Shown here in pieces: positions 1 to 9,300 of a stretch of DNA of 64,000 bases. The DNA is taken from NCBI GenBank assembly GCA_050740255.1, contig JBOICV010000141.1, forward strand, positions 59,131 to 123,130, read 5' to 3'. Below the pieces are notes generated by a model. It had not been told where the DNA came from and did no database searches. It saw only the letters and a list, made by a program, of their open reading frames with translations. Source of the stretch: JBOICV01 sp050740255. GTDB taxonomy: Bacteria; Pseudomonadota; Gammaproteobacteria; Nevskiales; JBOICV01. The position numbers and the translations under genes are program-made. Positions within the stretch are counted from its first letter, which is position 1, and each line of letters opens with the position of its first letter.

Positions 1-52
1 GGAGGGGAACTGGCTTCGTAGCACCGGTGACTGGGCTCTACGCCTCCCCTGG

Positions 53-73
53 CCCCTCCCTCAGGGGGAGGGG
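53..73. repeat. REP-like GC hairpin downstream of the PHP lipoprotein gene
   Basis: The arms CCCCTCCC (53-60) and GGGAGGGG (66-73) are perfect inverted repeats with a short loop. The element lies just past the stop of the minus-strand PHP lipoprotein gene (113). No T-run follows on the minus strand, so it fits an mRNA-stabilising or REP-type element better than an intrinsic terminator. It resembles the CCCTCTCCC hairpins at 29159, 37691 and 41422. The rest of 1-112 shows no gene. Confidence 0.5.
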
Positions 74-112
74 GACGGGTATTAATGCCGCTGGTCTGCA
101 ATATAAGCATCG

Positions 113-3100
113 CTAAGGTCCGAAACCTTCAATGTACATCGCCGAGGTCAGTGCGCGTATCCCGATGCGGTCGCGGCAGTAAGTCGTCGCGGTGGGAGCG
201 GGGGAACCGTTCTCGCCCAGCGCGCCCAACACATCACACAGCGGTTGCAACTGCTGGCGCTCGTTCTGTAAATCCGGCAGCAGATTCTCGGCGCGCAGCC
301 ATTTCACCCCGGCAGGAACGGCAAACGTGGCGCTGAAATCCAGGCCGGCAACGCCCTCATCCAGCAGGGGCGCTTCGGTCCGGTGCTGACTGGTCACGAC
401 CCGCACCCGACTGCCCGGCAGGAGATTTTCCCCGCGTATGCGAAAGCGGGCGCTGGGCGCAACCTGGTCGCCGGGCAGCGCTTCAAACACGCCATCGCCA
501 TCGGTATCGGCTTCCAGAAACAGGCGTGGGCCAAAAATCAGCGGCGGTTGATCGGCGACAAAACTGCGCCCTGCCTTCAATCCCACCAGTACACCGCGCG
601 GACTACGTTCGGTGACAAACACCCAGGTGCTCGGCTGGCCGGGGCCCTGCGCCATGGAGGTGCTGATCCAGTGGCTGTCGCTGCCGCCGGTGGCGCCGAC
701 TTTCACGCCACGATCCAGCCAACCTTCCCAGATTTTCAAGGATAAGTCGTTGGGCGCCGCAGCCGGGAAAGGTGGCTGGTAAGGCCAGGCCACATTCCAG
801 ATTTCTTGCGTGTCCGGCACTACGTCATAACCGTAGCTCCAATTAAAGGTATGCGGGTCGTCCGGGTAGTTGATCAAGCCGCTGGCCGGATGATTGATCT
901 GGAATGTGCCGCCGTCGGCGCGCAGCTCGTTCGCCATCGCGGTGACGGCCGTGGCGGACCTGTCGCCCGCGTCGTATATCTCCCTCGCGCCGAGCATTTG
1001 CGCGTGGCCCTGCAGGGAATTCTCATACGAGCGGATGGGCAACACGCCGAAGGCGCCGAATCCCGGATCGGTATGCGAGCGGATGTCGTTATGATCGGAT
1101 ACGGCGAGGTAATCCAGCCCGCGCAGGCTGGCGTTAGCGAAATGCTGCAGCACGCTAAACCCGGCGGTATAGGCCTCATCCAGCGCGCTGTTGTCGTCAC
1201 CCGGCGCGAGGCCGAAGCTGTCGTGCGAATAGGTGCTGTGCGCGTGCAAGTCACCCGCGACCCACTCGCCTCTGCGCGGGTACGCGCCGCCCGCGCGAAT
1301 CCATACCGGCGCCGAGTAGGCGATGGGTTTACCCGCGGCATCCTTCACGCGCAAGAAGTACCAGCGTTCGCTGCCCGCGCTGACGTTGTGCTCCAGCACG
1401 GTGCCGAGACTGCTTGCGATAACCTGGCCGCCATTGCTGATCAGCTCGAACTGATAAATCCCCGCAGGCGCGGTAACCGTCGCGTGTAGCAGCACATTGC
1501 TGCCATCGCTGCGCCCAACACGCGAACCCATCGCCGCACCATCCGCATTGAATACCAGGCGAATATTGTTGTGATTCTGGGCAACCGCGTAGAAGCGGCG
1601 GCTCAACATGGCTTCGCGCAGCGCGCCTTCGCTTCTGTCGCGCGCAATCAGCACGGTTTTGGGCAAAGACGGTTTGGCCCAGTTCAGGCCGTGTTCATCC
1701 TCCGCGCCGATGGGGCCGAGCTGCCAGCCCTGATCCAGCGCATGCGCATACCAGCTCGGCGTGGCGCAAACGTCCGACGGACAACCGTCGTCGTAAAAGC
1801 TGCCTTTGCCGAACACCTCGATACCGACCATGCGTTCCGCCGCGGCCGGTACCAAAGCCAGTTGATTGAAGGCGTAGCCCGGATCTGGAATAACCTGATG
1901 CAGCGTGTCTTCGCGGCCCGGATGATTGAAAGCCGCAAGGCCGTCGCTGCCGCCGCCGAGTTCGGGACGGCGCGTGAACCAGGTCCAGAAACTTTCCAGC
2001 GTGCCGACGTAGCCGCCGTCGGTCTTGGCGTTCACGTCATGCTTCGAGAAGAACACGTTGATATGCCCGAAGCGGTCGGAGGTCCACTCGAAACCGCGGA
2101 AGGCGGTGAACCGGTCGGTGGACAGCTCGCGCGCGATCTCCAATGTGGCGTCCCATTTGCGCAGCGCGTCGGTAGGTCGCTGGGGATCGGAGTTCAGGCA
2201 ATCGGCCGTGCGGGGCGGAATATTGTTCTCGCTGGGAATGCAGTCGTTCGAAAGGGCAAGGGGCAGGTCGGCATTGTCAGAGTGCTCGGTGGAGCCCATG
2301 AAGTCCAAGCCCAAAGTTTTCGCGGCTGCAAAATAGTCGCGCGGCGTTTTCTTCGCCGCACCGTCGGAGTAGGCGCTGTGCTCGTGTAGCGAGCCGACGT
2401 AGTGCTCGAAATCCTCGCTCCAGGGAAATTCACGCGGCAGCTTCGGCTGCGGCAGCAGCGCGAGCGTGACGTCATCGGCATCGCCAATGATATTGCCGAG
2501 ATCCACCACCAGATCACCGACTAGGCCTTCAGCGTCCTGCTCGCTGAGGTTCGCGGCCAGATGCTCCGCCAGCGCAGCCCCGTTCGCCTGCTCGTCCTCG
2601 ATCAGCACGCCCATCAGATTCGCCAGCGCGTGTTCAGCAGATGTCAGCGCCGCGCCCAGGGTCGCAGCGGGATCGCTTAGTAGCGCATTCAGAATCTCGC
2701 GCACATCGATCAACAGCTCTGCGACGAGACCCAGCAACCCGGTGTAGTCCGCGATTGGTGTACTGCCGCCCGCACCGCTCGCCCCGCCTGCGCCGCCGGT
2801 ACCAGCCATGCCGCCCGACCCGCCGGTTCCGGCGCTACCACCCGCGCCGCCGCTACCTGCAGCTCCACCCGATCCAGCCGAGCCGCCGGCGCCAGCGGCT
2901 CCGCCCATTCCGCCACTTCCTGCGCCGCCACCCGAACCGCCGCTACCAGCGCTACCACCCGATCCTCCCGCTCCACCTGCTCCACCTGCTCCAGCGCTTC
3001 CACCAGTTCCGCCCGCGCCACCAGCGCCGGCGCTACCGCCTGCACCTCCAGCGCCACCGCTCCCGGCTGAGCCACCGGCTCCGCCACTACCCGCTGCGCC

Positions 3101-3322
3101 GCCTGCTCCTCCTCCAGCACCGCCGGAACCAGCTGAACCGCCGGTGCCCCCCGCACCGGCGGTTCCGCCTCCCCCCCCTCCGCTACCGCTTGCTCCTCCA
3201 GCCCCGCTTGTTCCGCCTGCGTTACTGCCGGCTGTACCGGCCACAATCAATTCGTCGTCCGAGTCACTGCTGCATGCAGTTAGCAGGCTGCTGAGCAGTA
3301 GTGCAATCAGCAGTCGGGACAT
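113..3322 (-). CDS. Lipoprotein with Gly-rich tether, helical module and two PHP-type metallohydrolase domains
   Basis: About 1069 residues. The start is the ATG at 3322, because it gives a lipoprotein signal (MSRLLIALLLSSLLTAC, lipid Cys17); upstream in-frame codons add a non-signal extension. Ser follows the Cys, which suits outer-membrane sorting. Residues 28-187 are almost only Gly, Ala, Ser and Thr, and 193-285 are a predicted helical module. Two PHP-like domains follow: about 305-580 (LHEHSAYSDG, STEHSDN, NHPG) and 688-960 (DLHAHSTYSH, VSDHND, INHPASG, GGSDSHW). PHP domains are metal-dependent phosphoesterases or hydrolases; this arrangement resembles the CehA/McbA and DUF3604 types. 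The substrate is unknown. The gene lies 11 bp behind the giant lipoprotein gene at 3334 and is probably cotranscribed with it. Confidence 0.85.
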   Translation of the reverse strand: MSRLLIALLLSSLLTACSSDSDDELIVAGTAGSNAGGTSGAGGASGSGGGGGGTAGAGGTGGSAGSGGAGGGAGGAAGSGGAGGSAGSGGAGGAGGSAGAGGAGGTGGSAGAGGAGGAGGSGGSAGSGGSGGGAGSGGMGGAAGAGGSAGSGGAAGSGGAGGSAGTGGSGGMAGTGGAGGASGAGGSTPIADYTGLLGLVAELLIDVREILNALLSDPAATLGAALTSAEHALANLMGVLIEDEQANGAALAEHLAANLSEQDAEGLVGDLVVDLGNIIGDADDVTLALLPQPKLPREFPWSEDFEHYVGSLHEHSAYSDGAAKKTPRDYFAAAKTLGLDFMGSTEHSDNADLPLALSNDCIPSENNIPPRTADCLNSDPQRPTDALRKWDATLEIARELSTDRFTAFRGFEWTSDRFGHINVFFSKHDVNAKTDGGYVGTLESFWTWFTRRPELGGGSDGLAAFNHPGREDTLHQVIPDPGYAFNQLALVPAAAERMVGIEVFGKGSFYDDGCPSDVCATPSWYAHALDQGWQLGPIGAEDEHGLNWAKPSLPKTVLIARDRSEGALREAMLSRRFYAVAQNHNNIRLVFNADGAAMGSRVGRSDGSNVLLHATVTAPAGIYQFELISNGGQVIASSLGTVLEHNVSAGSERWYFLRVKDAAGKPIAYSAPVWIRAGGAYPRRGEWVAGDLHAHSTYSHDSFGLAPGDDNSALDEAYTAGFSVLQHFANASLRGLDYLAVSDHNDIRSHTDPGFGAFGVLPIRSYENSLQGHAQMLGAREIYDAGDRSATAVTAMANELRADGGTFQINHPASGLINYPDDPHTFNWSYGYDVVPDTQEIWNVAWPYQPPFPAAAPNDLSLKIWEGWLDRGVKVGATGGSDSHWISTSMAQGPGQPSTWVFVTERSPRGVLVGLKAGRSFVADQPPLIFGPRLFLEADTDGDGVFEALPGDQVAPSARFRIRGENLLPGSRVRVVTSQHRTEAPLLDEGVAGLDFSATFAVPAGVKWLRAENLLPDLQNERQQLQPLCDVLGALGENGSPAPTATTYCRDRIGIRALTSAMYIEGFGP
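2468..2746 (-). other. Helical module shared with the neighbouring giant lipoprotein
   Basis: This stretch codes for residues 193-285 of the PHP lipoprotein, starting GLLGLVAELLIDV and running through NALLSDPAA and HALANLMGVL. It aligns by eye with residues 1597-1675 of the protein encoded at 3334-10254 (GLLGLLAELIADI, ASLLDGD, DLLENLAAL). In both proteins it stands just before a catalytic or C-terminal domain. I do not recognise it as a named domain. Confidence 0.65.
2762..3241 (-). repeat. Low-complexity Gly/Ala/Ser tether-coding DNA
   Basis: This is a degenerate GGN-GCN-GGN run coding for about 160 residues of GGAGGSAGSGG-like sequence between the lipid Cys and the first folded module. 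The repeat is imprecise at DNA level, so its length may vary by slippage. It produces Pro-rich and Ala-rich open frames on the other strand that are not genes. Confidence 0.85.
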
Positions 3323-3333
3323 CGGACGCTTGC

Positions 3334-6300
3334 TCAGGGCAGCGGCACGACCACTGGCAACAGTGGTACGCGTACGACGTTGGCATAAGCTTCGGCGATG
3401 TTGGCGGGCGCCGCGGTCGGCACCATGAACTGCCACTGCGTGCCGTCAATTTCAGTGGTCGGCACACCGGCAAAAGCATTGTCGGAATCGTGCGTCACGA
3501 AGTAGTGAATACCATGCGCCGCATGCGCGCCCTGGCGCGCAATACAGTCCGTGAAGCTCGCGCCTGAATGATCCAAAGCGCGTCCCGCCGCCGTGTTGTA
3601 AGCATTCGGCACCAGGCCGCCATTCCAGGCGTAGCTTTCGCCGGGGAAAGGCCGCTGCACCGGATCGTCGCCGGTGCCATCGTCCAGGCAGGCATCGTCG
3701 CGGTAGTAAGGCACCACCAGCGGATTGCCGAATGAGGTCGCACCGTTGTTCTGGAAGGTGTAAACCAGCGAGCCAAGATCGCCCTTGCCGGAAACCTGTT
3801 CCCAGTTGTTGAAGGCCAGGGTCAGATTGAAAGTCGGATCGGCGGCGTCGAAGAACGCGGGGCAACTGCCGTTGTTGGCGCCCGTCGCACCGTCATCCGG
3901 CGAAGGACATTGTCCGGAGATCGGCAGGAAACCGTCCACCTGGCCGATGTCGTCATTGATACCGTCCACCGGCACGCCCTGCGGACGCTGCAGGGTGAAG
4001 TAGCGGCCGGCGGGGACCGCTGGATTGTCGGAGACCATCGCATTGCGGTTGTAGTCCCAACTGGTATACAAACCATCGGGTGGAATCGGGTGCACGCGCA
4101 CGTGATAGCGGTAGGCCACCGCGTTGCGGTAAAAGGTTTCAGTCTTGGTCACGTTGGTGCCGGAATCCGCACCCCAGACTTCGCGCATGCAGCGCACCGG
4201 TCCGCAACGCTCGCCGAGCAGGATGGAGTTGGCCTCCCAGTTCACTTGCTCGTCTTCGAAGCCCACCACGGAAATCGTGGAATCGGGCGATTGCTGGAAG
4301 GCGCGGCCTTTCCAGCGGTCAATCAAATCGGGCCGCGTCTGCCAATACGCGTTGTCGGGCGCTACGACACCCGGCTGCTTGATGCGGATGTCGCGAATCA
4401 TCCAGCGCCCGCTTGCTTCCCAGCGATACGTGTCGGTGGTGACCACGGTGCCGTCGCGGGTAAAGCGGTCGTTGCTCAAGCGCAGCGTTGCAGGCGTGCC
4501 GTCGTTGCAAACGCTGCCCTCAAGATTCGGTCCGTAGCCGGTGTTGCTGGTGCCGAGTTTCTCTGGATCGTTGTCGGTGAAGAAGCCGCGGTCTATCCAC
4601 TGGCTCGCGTTGACGTTGCGCGCATAGTTCACATAGTGCGCGCCGTCGAAGCTAGTGCCGCCGGGCTGGCGCACGAGATATACCGCACGCTGGCTGGCCG
4701 GGTTTAACAAATCAGTCAGGAATACAGCGTGGCTGGCGGTGGCGAGCGGCGGCGTTTCGCCCGGTGGTGCGAGACCACCCGCGTCGGATGCCATGAAGAC
4801 GATTTCGTCGTCATTGTCCAGTCCGGCAATCGGGTCCGGTGCGCCCTGGCCCAGATCCGCATTGCAGCCCGAACCGTCATTGCCCGGATTCCAGTTCTTA
4901 CTATCCCAGGCGTAGGTCAGCTCCATATCCGCGCCGGAATAAATGCCAAAATCGGAAGCATTGTTGGCCAGGAAGTGTGCGTACTTCTCGTCCACCTGCA
5001 CCGGGATCTCGACGAACTGTGCGCCATCCCATTTATACGCGGCGATTTCCGCCACCGGCGCGCCGGCGATATTGCTCGGCGCATCGGTTTCCGGATCATG
5101 GTTCGGCGGAAAGAGATACAAGCCGGCATAAGCGCTGCGCACGCCCTGCGCCTGCAGATGATCCAGCGGCAGACCGATCGCGGCGGGCTGCGACCAAGCG
5201 GGGATTTGCGCACCGGTCAGCACCACCGGCTCAACCCCGCGCTCGGCGGCTACCGCCTGTTGCAACACGCTGGCAAGATCTGAAGACAAGCCCAGCAATT
5301 GCGCGGGATCGCCCGCCAGTGCCGGCAGCGCAGCCAGATTCTCCAGCAAATCGTTCACCGCGCCTTGCAATGCGGCGACAACTGCGGCCACATCACCATC
5401 CAGCAGGCTTGCGATGGCCGGTTGAATATCGGCAATCAACTCGGCCAACAATCCCAGCAGCCCGCTGCCGTAACCGCTGGTCACCCTGGCGCCATCTCCT
5501 GGCAGCGGTGAGCCGACCGGCGCCGGCAAAGCCGGGCAGTCCGCCGGCCCGGTGACGCTGCGTGTGTCGCGCACGTCAATCAGCCGGCCTTGCGTGTGCA
5601 GGAAGTGCGATTTCTGGCACTGGCCGAACTTGGTGCTGCGCGGGAAACCATGCGGATCGAAATCGTCCGCGCGTGGTGGTACGTTGCCGATCGGCGGGAT
5701 GGCGGTCTTGCCCTCGTCGAATTCGATGAAACCGGATTGGCTGCTGCGGCAGTTGCTGCCGGTGCAGACAGCGGCATCGTAAGCCGCACCGGCATCGCGA
5801 CCGACCAGCGGCAGATTCCAGAATGCCGCAATGTCCGGATCGCGGGCTTCGAAGAATTCGCTTTTGTTGTTAAAACAGAAACGCACATCGCCGCCGCATT
5901 CGCCCGGCTTGCGTGGATACAGATCGGCCACTTCTACAGCCAGCGTGCGCGCCATCACCTGCGCGCTCCAATGCGTCACCTGATGATCAGCAAAGGCCGG
6001 ATGCAGCAGTACCTGATTGTCGGGTCCGCCGAGCGTGTCACGCGTGAGATGGTGCGCGTAGCCATTGTTCTCGGAGCGGTCCCACAGCATCTGGATCAAC
6101 GCAAAATTGAGATTGCGGTCGAGATCGTCCGGGTAAGCCAGGTATAAGGGAATCGAGTAGGTGTCGAAGTCCACGCTGCGCGCGAGCAGGGTCGAGTAGT
6201 TCATCCCGATCACGCCGAGCACGCCGCGGTTCACGTCTTTCGATGCGGCGATGACCGGCCCGGCCAGAATGCCGCCCTGGCTGTTGCCGTCGTAAAACAC

Positions 6301-9300
6301 CTCGCGGCGATCAAACACCGGGGTACTGGCGACCTGGAAGGCCGGATCGGCCGCAAAACCGTTGGGATGCGCCATCAGGCGCGCCAGGAACATGAAGTTC
6401 AGCACGCCCTGCTGTCCGCCGTCCGGCACCGCCGGGAATAGCGACAAATCCAGCAGCATTGCCAGCACGTTCGGCACATCGCCGGTGGCAAAGCCGAACC
6501 AGTCGGTGGCGCAATACATCATGCCGTGATCGTTGCCCATGTCGCGCACGTTGCCGGCGCCGACTTCCGAACTGCTGCCGAGCAGGCCGTGGCCGTAAAG
6601 CGAGGGCCGCGCCGGCTTTATATCGGCCAGGTTCGCGTCCGCGAAACTCTTGCCGGATAGCGCGCTCTTCGGGATATTGCAGGTGAAGGTCGCCGTCAGG
6701 TCGCCGGACGGATTCCTGTCCGGCAGGCCGTCGCCGTAAATGCTGCCCAGCGGATCGTTGGGATTGAGTCCGTCCGTCGGGTTATAGAACAAACGGTTCG
6801 GCGGCAGGCTGGCGGACGCGGCCAGATCAATGCCGTCGCTCGGATCAAGGAAGTCGCAGATCAACCCGGTCGGGTCCACGTCGCCGCACTGATCGAGAAT
6901 GTCGTCAATCTCGCCCGGGAACTGCGCAGCGAGTTGCCGCAGCGCGTTTTTAACGGCGGTCTGGCCGTCCAGCGGTGAAGGATCGGCCGGCAGCACATAG
7001 CTCGGAATGCGGAAAGTGCCCTTGATCTGCCGCGCCAGCTCGCCGTTCGGATTCTCGATGACGTCGGTCACCTCGAACGCCGGCGCGCGGCCGTAACGGA
7101 TGATGTTGCCGTTGGCGTCTTCTTGATCGCCCAGCCCGTTCTTGAACGCGTCGTCGCGCATGTGCACCAGCCGCGCGGTGTTGTTGCTGGCGCTGGCGAC
7201 GGTGAAATCCCAAGCCAGATAAAGCGCGGCGTCGCGGGTGATGCCGGCCTGGTTCAGCACCGGAAATACTTTCTGTTCCAATGCGGAACAGCGCTGCTGC
7301 AAAGGCGGCAGCAGCGTATCGGCCTGGTCACGGCAGACGGTGAAGGCCGCGCCTGCCGGGATATTCGCGCCACCACCATTCTTGAGATTACGCAACACCA
7401 CTACGTAACGGCGGCCTTCGGCGAAGTTCACCGCCGGCCGGATGATGAGCGCGGCTTGCGCCGGTTTTGGCGAAGGCACATCGTTCGAGGGCAGTAGTTT
7501 GCCTGCGTTGAGATCGATTTCCGCCCACACCGGATGACGCTGGCCAGTGGTCGCATCCAGCACCATCACCGGCGCATTCGCGTTGGTGTACAGAGCGAGA
7601 TCGCTCAAGGGCACCGCGCCTGGAATCGTGCCGTCGGGATTGGCCGCCAGCCCGGGCACGAAGCTGATGATCATATTGCCCGGCGAGAAACCGTCATTGC
7701 GGTTCCACTCGCTGGGTTCGATCGGCTTACCCGCGATATTGCGCGGCATCGCCAGCACATTGAGATTCACGCGGCGGCCGCTGCCACCCTGGTCCGCGGC
7801 CTGCGGACTGCCGGCCGGCGCGGGGACGGTGAAGTGATCGTTCGGGAACGGCAACAAGCAGTGCGCGGTATCGAGCATGTCGCAGCCGCGAAACTGGGCG
7901 TCCAGCGCGGCCAGCACGAGGTCCGCATCGCCGGGCAGGCCGCCGGCGCCATCGCCGAAGATATCGCAAACATCTTCCGGCAAGCCCGCGTCGCGGCAGG
8001 GCTGCGCCAGCGGCGTCTGCGGATCCAGCAAGGCGCAGAACTCGGCCGGCGCGCCATTGTCGCGACACAGATTGGCAAAGGAGCGCTGGATGTAGTCCAC
8101 GCGCGCCAGCAGATTCTGCACAATGCAGTCCGGATCGGTCGGATCCGCCGCGCATTCGGTCAGTGTCGGCGGCAGATTGGCGGGGTCGTCGGTCGGAACG
8201 CCGAACAAGGGGTTGTAGGCCTGAATACGCAACAGCGGCGCGGTCAGCGGGCCCAGCGAAACAAATTCTTCGTAGCCGGTGCCGGGCAGCACGAAGCCGG
8301 CATCGCCGCTTGGATCGATGTAGTTGAACTCCTCCTCCGGCAGAATGTAACCGAAGGAGTTCTGCGTGAGGCCGAACAGCATCACGTTGTCGGTGCCCGC
8401 GCGGTCATGCGCCAGTTGGCGGATGTACTGGCCGAAAGTATTGGTGGTTTCGCCGGGGATGGTGACGATCTCAGCCGTGTTGCCGCTGCCGCTGCCCAGC
8501 GTGATGCGATTGACCAGCGTGTTGGCGACGAACACCACTTGCGGCAGGTTGCCTTGTTCCGCGGCCAGCGCCGGGCCAATGCCGGGAATATCGCGGAGCG
8601 CGAACGGCTGGAAATCGTAGTAACGATTGAATTGCAGTCCGGCGCCCACCACCAGAAACAGCGGGTTGGTTATCGGCAACTGCGCATCGGCGGAACGCAC
8701 CTGCAATGCAGGCGCGAGCACCAACTGACGCTCGATCCGCAACTGGTTCGAGCACACGCCAGCAGGATTGTTCTGCAATATCGCCAGCGCGCTGCGGGCC
8801 AGGCAATCGCCGCGATTGCGCACGCTGTCGTAGGGATCGCTGCCACCGGGCCCGCCGGACGGCGAGGCGTCGGCAATGGGCCCATTGAAATACACCGCAG
8901 CGGCGCCGCCAGTTGCCTCTTCGACTCGGTCTTCCAGACCCAGCGGATAATCCGGATGCGGCGCGCGGCCGGCGTCGCCGCCGGAGTCCGGGCCGATGCT
9001 GGTCGGGTGCGCGGAATACTGAACCAAGGTGCCCAGCACGCGCGGGCTGCCAGTTACCTTTGCTTGCAGCACTGAAAGTTGCGGGTCGGCATCGGCTGTG
9101 TCTTCCTGATAGCGCGGCCGGCGATAATTGTTGAAAGCGCCGTCTTTGCCGGTGGCAAAAGTCACTTCGGCTTTTTCCGCCGAGTTGCGGGCCTGTAGCA
9201 CGGCGTTCACCGCCGACTGTCGCAGGATGTTCTGCACCCAGTCTTGCGGCACGCCACCCCACAAACCTTGCAGATCAGCGCCGGCATGCGAGTGCGTCAT

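Noticed and set aside
2808..3428. Pro-rich open frame on the plus strand opposite the Gly-rich tether
   Set aside because: Gly/Ala codon runs on the minus strand force Pro and Ala codons on the other strand. It has no signal, no domain and no ribosome site. The same applies to the Pro-rich frame at 9689-10276.
7534..9075. Long plus-strand open frame (513 codons) within the giant lipoprotein gene
   Set aside because: It is antisense to a gene with clear ceramidase and lipase motifs, has no recognisable domain, and has the low-information composition of GC-rich antisense frames.
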